Positions 36,201 to 47,556 of a stretch of 64,000 nucleotides of DNA are shown here, in pieces. Location: contig NC_045129.1 of assembly GCF_007655135.1 (NCBI RefSeq), positions 5,580,001-5,644,000 of the forward strand, read 5' to 3'. Both the position numbers and the translations under genes were made by a program. This stretch comes from Punica granatum. Taxonomy: Eukaryota; Streptophyta; Magnoliopsida; Myrtales; Lythraceae. The notes under the pieces were generated by a model. The model was given only the letters and a program-made list of their open reading frames with translations. It was not told where the DNA came from and did no database searches. Numbering within the stretch: the first letter of the stretch is position 1; each line of letters starts with the position of its first letter.

Positions 36201-39200
36201 ATGCCTTTATTAGGTGAGCTTACTTTAGTCTTTACCATCTGTGCTCTTCTTTCGTGGATAGTTTTTTGTTCTCATTTCACTTCTCTGCTTGAGATTAGAA
36301 CCTGGGTTGAGTTTATCATAACTTTTTTAGCTTTATCTTCGTTTTTTATGGCAAGGTGAAACTTTGCTCTTGAGCTGAATCTTTTATATGTATTAATTTC
36401 TTTTTTCGGAGGATTGGGGGTCAAATGAGAATGCTTTCATGATCGGGTAGAAGATGCCGATGCAAGTTCAGGTGGTGAATGCAGCAACTAGCTGTGGTTA
36501 TTAGATTATGGTGGTAAATTCAGGATTTTGAAGTTTCATGGAATTTAATGAGAGGCTTGGGGGAGTAAAGTAAGTATATTTTATGAAGTGAAGAGATTTA
36601 TAGCAATTCTGCTTGAAATTTCGAAGGGCATGGAGTACGAGCTGCCCTGCACAGTACATCCATCCACGCCGAGGTGCTAATGCTGTTTTTGGTATGATTT
36701 ATGGAAACAAAATGGAATGGAATTGCCATATTGAATTGAGATATTTCAATCACCAATTTGTACCATCAAAACCAAGCGTGGCATGAAAGCAGGTGGAATT
36801 CTCTTAGAAGCTTGGGAAGTTAGGGAGCTTACTCTCAGCTCAGGCAGTCCCAAATTGCATTTTCTTCTACATCCATATCAGACCATATATGAGTGAGTAT
36901 TGTGAAATCCCAACAGTAGCACACCATGTTATCATTGTCCTCCCGTAGCTCATAGGCTAGAGTGATTCTGTCGGGTTTGAAGATGTGGTTGAATTCCCTG
37001 AATATTTCGTAGTTCCTCAAGTTAGAATTTTCCGAAAGGACAAGGCCTTCTGAATTTGTCTGTCCTTTTGAAAGTATTTCTGTTCTATCAGATAGATCCG
37101 GATGACATCTATATGTTTGTTTTATTGTTGGACAGAAATTGCCAAAGCACAGCCTAACTTCCAAAGCCAGCTGGGCATTCTGCGGGCTCAAGCCTCAGCA
37201 CACAGTAACTTATTCTCAAGTACGCTCACATTTGGGAGTGATAGAAGGTTGACATCAACATGGAAATCCTTAAACAATCATAGAAGGATAAGTTCTGACA
37301 TAGGACGGAACAGATTTGTGATCAAGGCAGTTGCCACCCTTGAAGCAAAGCGATTGGCTTTGAGTGAAAATGGTCACGTATACCGCCAGAATTCGCTGGG
37401 GGGTACTGATTCAAGTCCATGTGCTACACCAGTCGAGTCTTCAGGTGAAGATTCAGAGGAGCTGGATGAAAGAGAAAAGTTGAGGAGAAGGAGAATTTCT
37501 AAGGCTAATAAAGGGAATACTCCATGGAACAAAGGAAGGAAGCACAGTGCTGGTAAGAAGAAGTCATTGATCATTGATTTTGTATTGATCCATTTTCCAG
37601 TTAAACTAAGACCTATGAATGTTGTTGGCAGAAACCCTTCAACGAATCAGAGAGAGAACACGGCTTGCAATGCAGAATCCTAAGGTGAAGTCATGTAAGA
37701 ATAACTTTGACATGTTGTTTCTTGGGAAATGGCAATGGACGCTAATTAGTATAAGAATCGTGAAATAGAAAACTTAGCTTATAGATTTGACAATGCCCGA
37801 TATAGTTGCTAAATAGCATGTGGAAATGAGCTTAGTGGCTGTATTCCTACTATACATAACGGCCGACTCTCTGGGGTTTTTCTAAACTACACTTCATTTC
37901 TTACTTCAATTTTGAATCTTCCTCATAGAAGGATATTCCTTTTGGTTGTTTTACAGATCTTTTCTTTGATACTTTTTAAGATATAACCAGTCATAGTGTT
38001 TGAGTATCTAGTCGTTTATTTGTGTTCTTCATTTCATGATTCAACTGAAACTGCAAATCTTATGGCTTTGCAGGTGAAGATGAAGTTAGTTAACATGGGA
38101 CATGCACAAACGTAAGGATCATTAGCAGACCTGATTTTTCTACTACTGCACCAATTAGTTTGACTCCGATCTCTCAGCATACCTTGTGGAGATTCGATTT
38201 TTTTTGGCCAAAAAAGAAAGACAGTGCAGATTTTATTTAATGTGACTTTTTTATTATGTTTCTGCTCTTTTAATAAATCGAAGCTTTGTATGAGTTTTAT
38301 TATATCTGTGGATGATATATGTAGTTTGTGGTTTTCATGTCCTGACATGACAATGCAGAAAGGAGACGAGACAGAAAATCGGAGCTGGGGTGCGGATGGG
38401 GTGGCAAAAGCGCCGGGAAAAGCTGATGGTGCAAGAGAACTGCCACTACGAGTGGCAAAATTTGATTGCGGAAGCTTCCAGAAGAGGTTACACCGATGAG
38501 AGGGAGCTGCAGTGGGATTCATATGATATATTGAATGAGCAGCTTGAGCAGGAATGGTTGGAGAGTGTAGAAGAAAGGAAAGGTATGCGAAACCAGAAGG
38601 GTAATAAGAGAGCACCCAAATCACTCGAGCAAAGGAGGAAGATTGCTGAAGCTATTGCTGCGAAATGGGCAGACCCGGTAAGGATTAGACATCTTTGCAG
38701 GCGCTTGGAAAGCATTTGGTTGAATGAACTCTGCATTGTTCAAGGAACATCGAGAAATGGTTAGAAGAGCGAACGTTGAGCATTTATCAGTTTTTAAACT
38801 AAGAAAAGTTTTTGATCCGTGATATACAATCCAGTCGGCCCAACCACAAAAATTTCTGATTTTGGCAAATGAGGTTCTACTCATAATGCAAATGGATCTT
38901 TGCCTCTATCACTGGACTGGTGTCATTCTGTATATTCCCATTGTCATCTCTTACGCACTGATCATGGTTCTCTTATCTGAAAGGCATATCGAGAACGGGT
39001 TTGCTCTGGGCTCTCTAAATATCATGGAGTACCAGTTGGGACTGAGAGAAAGCCAAGACGAAAACCCAGTGGTAGCACAGACTCGACGAGACGGATCCCT
39101 TCCAAGAGAAAAGCTGCTGACGAAATTCACGCCAAGAGGTGTGATCCTCAGAGCCAAATTCAACGAATGAAATTGAAGAGAAGCAAGACTCCAGTGTACA

Positions 39201-39998
39201 AGGATCCACTGGCTAGTTCCAAGTTGGAGATGATCAAGAACATCAGAGCGAAAAGAACTGCTGCAGACACCAACAGAACTGAAGCAATTGAACGAGCAAG
39301 GTTTGTTAGTGGTCGTGTCTGCTGGCCTTTTTTCTTGCATTGATCCCCAAAAATAAAGTCAAGCAGGTCCATAGGATATACATGACCCTCCTCTTATTGC
39401 TAATAAGAAACTATGCATCTGCAGGCTATTGATCGCAGACGCGGAGAAAGCAGCGAAAGCCTTGGAGGTTGCTGCAGTCAGGAGCCCCATTGCCAGAGCT
39501 TCACTTGAGGAAACCAAAAAGCTTGTAGCTGAAGCAATCCAATTGATCGAGTCCATTGAGGCGGGAGCCACCTTGTCTGTCAAGACAGCAGCTAACTCAT
39601 CCATCGAGACGGCATCCATCTCCTCCAACCAGAGCAGATCACTGCCAGAATATCATCCATACACTCTATCTGAACCAACTGACCATATCCCGGAGGAAAG
39701 AAAAGTCAATGGGAGTGCAGTTCAACTTGAGACCCCAGAGAAAGGGCGTGATAAATTCAGTTTTGGACACCCACCGAGTTTGAATCAACTCGGTCTCGAG
39801 GACAACACGGATCATTCGACGAACGAGGCTGATCAAACAACAGGACCTAACGGCCACAATAACTGCAAGGATGACCCTTGTCCCAGTGGAAGCGAAAGTA
39901 ACGTTCAGTCCTCAGATGAAGATTTGCCTCCCAAATCGACTGTCACCGTGACAAAGAAATGGGTCCATGGCCGGCTTGTTGCAGTGACGACAGAGTGA
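36201..39998 (+). CDS. NUMOD3-motif protein with probable organelle transit peptide, 7 exons
   Basis: Exons are 36201-36213, 37136-37552, 37632-37684, 38074-38111, 38359-38677, 38984-39300 and 39425-39998, giving 576 residues. All junctions are GT-AG and in phase. The tiny first exon supplies MPLL plus one base. The N-terminal ~70 residues are Ser/Arg/Asn-rich and poor in acids, like a chloroplast or mitochondrial transit peptide. Three NUMOD3-like motifs follow: ISKANKGNTPWNKGRKHSAE (about 125-145, continuing into QRIRERTRLAMQNP), then GHAQTKETRQKIGAGVRMGW (about 170-190), then RAPKSLEQRRKIAEAIAAKW (about 258-278). NUMOD3 is a small helix-rich DNA-binding module best known from homing endonucleases. 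No nuclease catalytic domain (GIY-YIG or HNH) accompanies it. A coiled-coil Ala/Glu-rich stretch (about 390-430) and a polar tail ending KKWVHGRLVAVTTE complete the protein. DNA or RNA binding in an organelle is an inference. Confidence 0.88.
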
Positions 39999-40497
39999 AC
40001 TTTACATGTTCGGAACCATATTCTTTCGTTAGAAGAGAGTTTTAACGGGAAAATTTTTTCGATATAGGACTATTGCTTTGTCGTGTACACTTATTTCCAA
40101 CGAAGGTGACACTACAGATCGAGGCACATTTTATGCTGACATATTGTTTTATTTGATGGCTTAAAATATTCATATCAAGTATAGGTTAGTATTCAGATCT
40201 TACTTATTAGCCCTCAGCACACATCAATATTACTAAAACAACCCATGCTAGTCCCAGAAATTACCTCCACATGGAAACAAGGACCATGCTGACAAGCTCC
40301 TTGTACCAAAGAGAAAATGGGACAAATTGATTGGGCGGAAATTATCCCATACTTTAAACAGATCACCGCTTAGGCCCTCCAGGCGGTTGGATCGGTAACC
40401 GGCGATGACCCCATGTTGATACAATGGTCATGGGGTGACAAGAGACTGTTCGAGGAGGGGACCGGAGAATTTTTCTTGATTTTGAGGGTGCTTTTGG

Positions 40498-41369
40498 TCA
40501 TTTAACAGGAGCGGGAGGGGCAGCATAGCTGCTGATTTTGGAGTCCACAGCTTTCTCTATTTCTACCCTCTTCTTCTCCTTCTCTTCTTTCTTCTTCTCC
40601 ATCTCCTTCTCCACTTCATCCTTCTGCAGAAAGATACAACAGAAACACCATAGAAAGCACTGTTAAGACATATCAATCTGTCTCGGCAAAAGACATATCA
40701 ATCTATCGTATCTTGTCAACAAATTCGATTTTATATTTAGCACGTAAATAAGAATGCCATCTTCGCCTTTCGGTGATACGACATGACACACTACTGACAA
40801 TAGGATGGTTGTGTTCGGGTGATGGTTGACAGGGTACAGCCGCAGTAAGAGGACGGCCCCGTCTGAGGTGGCTCGGCTGGACGTGGTCTAGTGCAAACCA
40901 GGTGGTCTGGTTGTTCGATGAAAAGATTAGGAGATCTAGTGAAAAGAAAATATTTCATAATCCACAGCACTAATTCACACATCAATCGACATCATACTCC
41001 ACATTATCCTCGTACGTAGAACATGGATTCAGCTACGATACCAATGGGATTGACCGCTAATTATAGTGTCAAGGTCGAAGGCATTAAGCGGGTGTAATGT
41101 GACTCGTTACAACAAAGGAGTCGGTTTATCCCGTTTATACAGTTCTATTGTAATAGGGACCTATCAGTACATATGTGATCGATCAAAGGTCACACCATAA
41201 TATATTGCCTATGCCAAATACTTACATCAACAGCATCCCCAGTGGGGAGCTTGGTGCCATGGACAGCGGCGCGGTTGGACGCTTTTGTAACCATCAGCCG
41301 CCGTAGCTCATGGTCGACGGCAGCGGGTGTACCAGCATTCGGTGGCCTTCCTGCGAGTCTTCCCAGCAT
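40498..41369 (-). CDS. 89-residue charged coiled-coil protein of unknown function, 2 exons
   Basis: Exons on the minus strand are 41369-41226 and 40623-40498, with a GT-AG intron (GAT|gtaagt ... ctgcag|AAG) in phase 0. The protein starts MLGRLAGRPPNAGTP. The first exon contributes a basic, probably structured segment (VDHELRRLMVTKASNRAAVH, residues 18-37). The second exon begins with an almost uninterrupted Lys/Glu helix (KDEVEKEMEKKKEEKEKKR, about 49-67), expected to form a coiled coil or single alpha-helix. It ends SSYAAPPAPVK. The open frame is too short for simple ORF searches, but splice sites and a clean stop support it. I do not recognise a family. No signal peptide or membrane segment is visible. 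Confidence 0.7.
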
Positions 41370-41903
41370 TTTTCTCTCTCGAAAGGGTGTTCTTAGCTAG
41401 AAAGTCATAGGCTGCTCTGGAAAGTTTTGGGAAGAAACGATTGAGCCTTAAAATGCAAAAGTTTTGAGGCCCTACTTCAATTTCCACCCCCAGAGTTTTG
41501 CATCCTTATCAATCTGCTCCTTACGGTTGCACTTGGCACACTTTGCTGATCTCTAAGTCAGAACAGAAACAGACACAATTAGACGGGATACATTCGCTTG
41601 CTAACGACGTTTGTACAGACGATCTGTTCGTGTCGACAATAGTCATGGAATAAGTCAAGCTGAGATCGATTAACGGATTATGAAGCATATAAAAATGGAC
41701 TTTTCAAACAATATACGAGGAAACGGAATAGAAAAGGCAAATTGCGGGAGGCAAATTGAAAGGAATCAAATTCTTAGGCATGAAGGAAGCCACGTACCAA
41801 CTTTGCATGCCTCCCTTCCTGTCCTTCGGTGACATCAGCTTCTGAACTCTTCCGTGCCCATTCTCGAGGGAAGGAGAACATTACTTTCCTTTTGAATATT
41901 TAT

Positions 41904-42097
41904 TGGTGCGTTTGATTTCAAAATTAAAATAATTTTAATTTTAATTGTGAAAAATAATAAATAATTATATAGTGTGTTGAGTTAAAGTTAAAGTAAAAAA
42001 ATTTTACTTGAAAAATATGTATTTTTGTTGTGTAGTGTGTTGAATTAAAGTTAAAGTTAAAATTTTTGTGATTTTAACTGCGAAACCAAACGAAGCG
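41904..42097. mobile_element. Tourist-like MITE, about 194 bp
   Basis: Ends 'tggtgcgtttgatttc' and (inverted) 'cgcttcgtttggtttc' are imperfect inverted repeats, flanked by TAT on both sides. The interior holds two copies of 'agtgtgttga.ttaaagttaa'. The same terminal theme and internal duplication occur in the element at 49948-50174. The 3-bp flank and TTTGGTTT-type ends suit PIF/Harbinger (Tourist-like) MITEs. Confidence 0.6.
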
Positions 42098-42126
42098 TAT
42101 AATTTAACCAAATTATGAACTAACAA

Positions 42127-42208
42127 GCCGACGGGACGGAGCGGTTATTGGGCATGACTAGAAATCATGTGGGCTCTGCCCAAGCAGGTTCGATTCCTGC
42201 AGCTCACA
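42127..42208 (+). tRNA. Degenerate tRNA-Ser (anticodon AGA), probable pseudogene
   Basis: The 82-base span follows the layout of plant tRNA-Ser(AGA). The anticodon stem CATGA/TCATG is intact around the loop CTAGAAA (anticodon at 42160-42162). The variable arm 'gtgggctctgccc' and the T-arm 'gcaggttcgattcctgc' are intact, including a perfect B-box GGTTCGATTCC at 42187-42197. The acceptor stem is damaged: GCCGACG against AGCTCAC leaves about four mismatches. The A-box region is altered ('ggacggagcgg'). Loss of acceptor pairing makes a functional tRNA unlikely. It lies between two protein genes with no other tRNA nearby. Confidence 0.8.
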
Positions 42209-42209
42209 T

Positions 42210-43780
42210 TTCTCCTTTTTCCGATCCAGCATTGCTCTATCAAGGACATACCATGATGAGATGAGGGGATGACCATTCTCCTTGAAACAACAATAGCTGC
42301 TATTCGGTTTTTTAACTCGAAAAATTTACGTTTTAAAAAGGATCACGTCTTATTCCCTAATTGCGGATCCTGCACTTGCCCCTGGTTTCTATTTCTACCA
42401 TTGGATTCTTTTCGTCATCATTTTGTTTTCAATTCAATTTCCATCCTAGGTACGTAAATGGTGACTAGTGAAAAGAGACATATGACATTGAAAGTGACTG
42501 ACGTCGAAGGAGGACCACATGTCAGTATGTTACTTTGTTCTCAAGACACGAAGGAACCTCCCAGTGGGCCCAATCGAAAAAGGCAGCCCAACCACATATT
42601 GTAATCAAGACTAGTTCTTCATTTAGAAATGATTAGTATTATTAAGTGCTACTCGCCAGTGGAACGAGTGACAGTTGGGCCGGTCAGCCGTCCGTTTCTC
42701 CCACCGACAGCTTCTCCAACCTTCATCATCAATCTTCCCTTCATTCCTAGGCTTCCTCCATTTTCTTCTCTTTTTTTTTCTTTTGTTTTTTTTTTCAAAC
42801 GATAATGAGTGATCCCCGTTGATATTCAATTAGATATATCGCTCCACTGCAAAAGCGGTCCAAATAAAAATAATTGAATACATTGCTTGACTCGCTAGGT
42901 GAACAACAAAGAAAAATAAACTTGAAAATCACATCGTTTAACAACATTACAATTATAACAAGTGTCCCTGAAATCAATAATCCCGGTTTCTCCATTTTCA
43001 AAATAACTATATATCACTCTCTATAGAACATAGGACATACTCACAATATTATATGTTTGACTTTCAATTTCACAAAAAGAAAAAAAAACATATATATTTT
43101 CAAAAAATTCATATTATTAGTTTTTTTGTTAGTAGTGTTTAATTCGTTCGACCTCTAATGAGAAAATAACAAAAAGAAATCATAGTATATAAACAAATAG
43201 CATGGGAAAATTAGAAAGAAAAATATGAAGTTGTTGTTCTTGCACGCTAAAAGTATGGTCGAAATTCATCATTTTTACTTTTTACCAATTTTTAAAGCTG
43301 ATTTGGGTCCTCTTTTATTAAAATGAACTATATCGATCAGCCATAAATCTATTTTCTTCCCTATGAGTTTTAGTCCTAATGTGTACTATGGAAGAAAATG
43401 TTTAACTCTTGGGTTTTCAATCTATTATTTATGTCTTGCAGTAATTTTTTTTTATAAATAGCTTCACGATGGTTAAATAAGTCGATGAATAGAAAAAATA
43501 ATGTGTATTACATACTCTTTGCTTAAAATTAGAGGAAATAAATTTGATTTTCATTAATGGAATTATTATACAACCTTTTGTATTTCTTTTATTTTCTAGC
43601 ATGTGCTTCTCTATTCTATTCATGGACATTCTTGTATTAATAAAAATTTTAAAAATTTAGTATAATCTTCATTTTGCCGCCTGATAATTCCACATTTTTC
43701 ATAATTTATATAAAAGAAAAAAGTCTACATTTTTCACGATTGATATTAAACCAAAAAAAAAAAGTTTTTTTTCGTAGTCT
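42210..43780. other. Intergenic DNA, AT-rich
   Basis: Short frames without domains. From about 43780 a C/T-rich stretch (repeated TTC and CTCT) probably marks the 5' UTR of the O-fucosyltransferase-family gene. No other feature supported. Confidence 0.5.
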
Positions 43781-44069
43781 TCTTCTTCTTCTCTCTGTCT
43801 CTCTCCAATAGATCTCAGATTCTTCTTCTTCCTCGTCACTCCTCACTTCTCACGGAGGAAGAAGGAGCTGTCTGTCTGTCTGTGAGATCATCCCGCCACC
43901 CTCATAAAAAGATCCGACCTTTCACCCTCTCCCTGTAATTCCTCCCATTTCCATTGCAGACCCAATTCTCCACTTCCTTCAATTCAATATCATCACTGAG
44001 GAAAATTTCTCCTGGACTGCATTGCGGGGTCTCTAGGGTTTCCCCGCAATCCGCCGGAGTCGGACGGAC

Positions 44070-46691
44070 ATGGACCGAGACCCCTTGTCCTCCGACGAGG
44101 AGGACGACCGCCAAACTCTTATTCACCAGAATGACACCAAACCCAGCTCCACCCCTCCCCGCAGATCCCATTCCGCATTCGACGTCGAAGACTTCCCCTC
44201 CCGGGTCCCCATTCGCCGGTTCAATATCTCCCTCAAGCGACGGTACCTCATGGCGATTGTGCTCCCGCTCCTGATCGTGGTCCTTTACCTCTTCACCGAC
44301 ATCCGCAGCATCTTCGCTTCGAAGTTCCCGACGTTAAAGCTCGGGTCTCTCGACAATCGCATGAGGGAGTCCGAGCTCCGGGCTCTGTATTTGTTGAAGC
44401 AGCAGCAGCTGGGTCTTCTGGCAATGTGGAATCGGACGTTAGGTCCCTCGGCTAGTCAAAATTCTAGCTTGAGTGGTGCGAATTCGAGTGAAGCCAAACA
44501 GAATGATCGGTTCTTGGAGGATTACAGGTCTGCTGTGCTCAGGCAGATTTCTTTGAATAAGGAAATTCAGGATGTTCTGTTATTGCCGCATCAATCGGGG
44601 AATTCGTCGCTGGAGATAGGTGGCAGTGACTCGGGCGACCCGAGCTTCAGTGGGTTAGGTTTGGATAGATGTAAGAAGGTGGATCAGAGGTTTTCGGAGA
44701 GAAAGACCATTGAGTGGAAGCCGAAATCGGATAAGTTCTTGTTCGCGATTTGTCTGTCAGGTCAAATGTCGAACCACCTGATCTGCCTTGAGAAGCACAT
44801 GTTCTTCGCGGCCCTGCTTAACAGGGTTCTGGTCATTCCTAGCTCAAAAGTAGATTACCAGTACAACAGGGTGTTGGACATTGATCATATAAACCAATGC
44901 TTGGGAAGGAAGGTTGTTATGACATTCGAGGATTTCTCAGACATTAAGAAGAACCACTTACACATCGATCGGTTCATCTGTTATTTCTCGTTGCCGCAGC
45001 ATTGTTATGTGGACGTTGACCATGTTAAGAAGTTGAAGGGGTTGGGGATCTCGATGGGGAAGCTCGAGTCTCCTTGGGTTGAGGATGTGAAGAAGCCCAA
45101 TAAGAGGACGATTCAGGATGTTCAGGCGAAGTTCTCGTCTAATGATGATGTTATCGCTATCGGAGATGTTTTCTTTGCTGATGTGGAGCAAGAGCTGGTG
45201 ATGCAGCCCGGTGGCCCACTTGCTCACAAGTGCAAGACTTTAATCGAACCCAGTCGGCTTATAATGCTCACTGCGCAGCGGTTCATTCAGACGTTCTTGG
45301 GGAAGGATTATGCTGCTCTCCATTTTCGGAGACATGGGTTTTTGAAGTTCTGGTGCGTTGTTATATTTATTCAATGCGTTCTAGATCAACTGCAAAGGAC
45401 GATACCTGCATTTTCTTTTAGTTATAGCAGGGAATAATTTCTCAGAGTTCCATGGCATGTGCAGAAGATTTTGGTCGTATCACTGGTTCACAAAACAGGA
45501 CTTGTCTTCAATTTCTTGGAGCACTCATCCAATAATTGGGCTTATAATCAGCGTGTTGACTGTGCTACAATGATCATTGGATTTTAGAACTGAGAAGCAG
45601 AGAAGTAGAACTTGTCTCAAATTGATGCCCGGACGTCCTATATAAAGATGCATTCTGCTTCAATTATTATTTTATTTTGTATTATGTGGTAGCTACTTGT
45701 GATCTGTTCTGCTTAGACTTATATAACGATTTTTGCTTATTCATGCAGCAATGTTAAAAGCCCAAGTTGTTTCTACCCAATTCCTCAAGCTGCTGACTGC
45801 ATTAGCCGGCTGGTTGAGAAGGCTAATACACCGGTCATATACCTTTCCACGGATGCAGCAGAAAGTGAAACTGGTCTGCTTCAGTCACTGATTGTGGCGA
45901 ATGGTAGGGTTGTGCCCCTGGTGAAGCGACCTGCTCGTAATTCGGCTGAGAAATGGGACGCTTTGTTGTATAGGCATGGCCTTGATGGAGACTCCCAGGT
46001 GAGAACAAATGGTTTCTTTTCTTAGTTTTCCCTTCTTCTTTATGGATAGTATGTAGTGGAGCGTTGGACTAGTTTCTAACCCACGCATCTCATACTAAGA
46101 GCCAATATGTCCAGCTATTTATGCATGAGGAAGAGTGAAGCATAGTAATATATCAGTTTTAAATCCAAGAAACCCAGAGAAATACGGATCTGTTGCCTCG
46201 TTCATGTTAATACGGGCTGATGATCTTCGTAAAGGATAAGAGTAGATACTAGATATGCTTCTAAAATTTCGCGCTCGAGGTCTGGGATATCCTGGGTATG
46301 ATTTGGATTGCAACCTTGGAATGATTCTTAAATCAGCATCTCTCAGGTCCTTGTAGTGCTTTACTGGAGGGATTCTGCGATCTACCGAAATTTTCTTCTC
46401 CGCTCTCTATTACACATTTTCTTTGAACCTTGTTTTGTGTTTTATGTATGAACGTCAATAATCCTCCATACAATCAATCTCATGAAGTGTGCTGGTTGCC
46501 TTTAATGTTTGAAGGTGGAAGCTATGCTAGACAAGACGATCTGTGCCATGTCTACCGTCTTCATTGGAGCATCAGGTTCGACGTTCACTGAGGATATACT
46601 TCGGCTACGGAAAGACTGGGGATCAGCCTCTGTCTGCGACGGATACCTCTGCCAAGGAGAAGAACCGAGCTTCATAGCAGACAACGAGTGA
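44070..46691 (+). CDS. O-fucosyltransferase family protein (type II membrane protein), 3 exons
   Basis: Exons 44070-45352, 45749-45998 and 46515-46691 give 569 residues, with GT-AG junctions that keep frame. The cytoplasmic N-terminus (about 58 residues, basic RRFNISLKRR near the membrane) is followed by a transmembrane anchor at about 59-76 (YLMAIVLPLLIVVLYLFT), the type II layout of Golgi glycosyltransferases. The catalytic region begins near residue 226 (KFLFAICLSGQMSNHLICLE), then HMFFAALLNRVLVIPSS. The family hallmark HFRRHGFLKFC is at 418-428, with the Arg pair that contacts GDP-fucose in characterised relatives. The C-terminal IGASGSTFTEDILRLRKDWG corresponds to the conserved end of the domain. 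The canonical GGLNQ motif reads SGQMSN here, so it belongs to a divergent plant subgroup. N-glycosylation sequons (NRT, NSS) occur in the lumenal stem. The acceptor is unknown; plant members act on cell-wall or protein substrates. Confidence 0.92.
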
Positions 46692-47556
46692 AAAATTCGG
46701 AATCAGCTCAGCAGAATTTTAAGATCTGCTATCACAGTTAGTCGCGCCGCTGTTCCTGACCAAAATCTCATTGCCTGCAGATAGATGAGCTAAAAACTTG
46801 GTACTCTGGTGTATGATAGTGTCATTCATATTCTGTGCATAATTTTTTTTATCCATTTCATTCTTTTCCTGTTTCCAGCCGGGAGACTGGTTCTACTCGA
46901 ACTCTTCGATGCGGCTTTCGGGTTCTCATGAAGTTTTACCTAGAAACAGATATAAAAAATAAACAGTATTCCTTCTTATTATTACCAGTTTCACCTATTT
47001 ACACTCACGAACTACTAGTGATCTTCGTAACACATTGCACCTATGCTACATGTAATCCAAAATCTCAATGAACCATCCTATAATCTCCATATTAGCATGC
47101 GATTTCGAGCCATTTATCATGAGAACCGTATAAATGGCCAACGAGGTTGTGTTCGAGATTCAACCTGACTAAAATCATCACGCCAATATGCGAAGCAGAG
47201 GTTGTCATGGGATTCAAGCAAAGGGTGCAATTGGTTCACATCGGAAAGTTTGGGGTGCAGAAAATAATTTGACAACTCCTTTCATAGGGCAACTGAAGGC
47301 ATTCGGGGCTTTAAAACTCGCGCCGCTTCCCCCGAGCGCTCTCTCCCTCTCTCTCGTGTTTCGTTGCAGCTTCCTCCATTGCCACAGCACGGGAGCTCTC
47401 TCTCTCTCTCTGAAGCTTCCCTTGATCACTGAGAATCGATTCGATCCCAACGGATTCTGCTCGGAATCTCTCGTCTCACAGCAGGAGATTCACATTCGAT
47501 TCTTCCAACTTGTCCTTTCTCTCACACTCTCTCCTCTCTTCTGGGAATCAAGAATC

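Noticed and set aside
45353..45437. Read-through of the O-fucosyltransferase exon 1 into the intron (455-codon frame)
   Set aside because: The donor at 45353 restores the conserved HFRRHGFLKFC-N junction and the rest of the domain; read-through ends at once.
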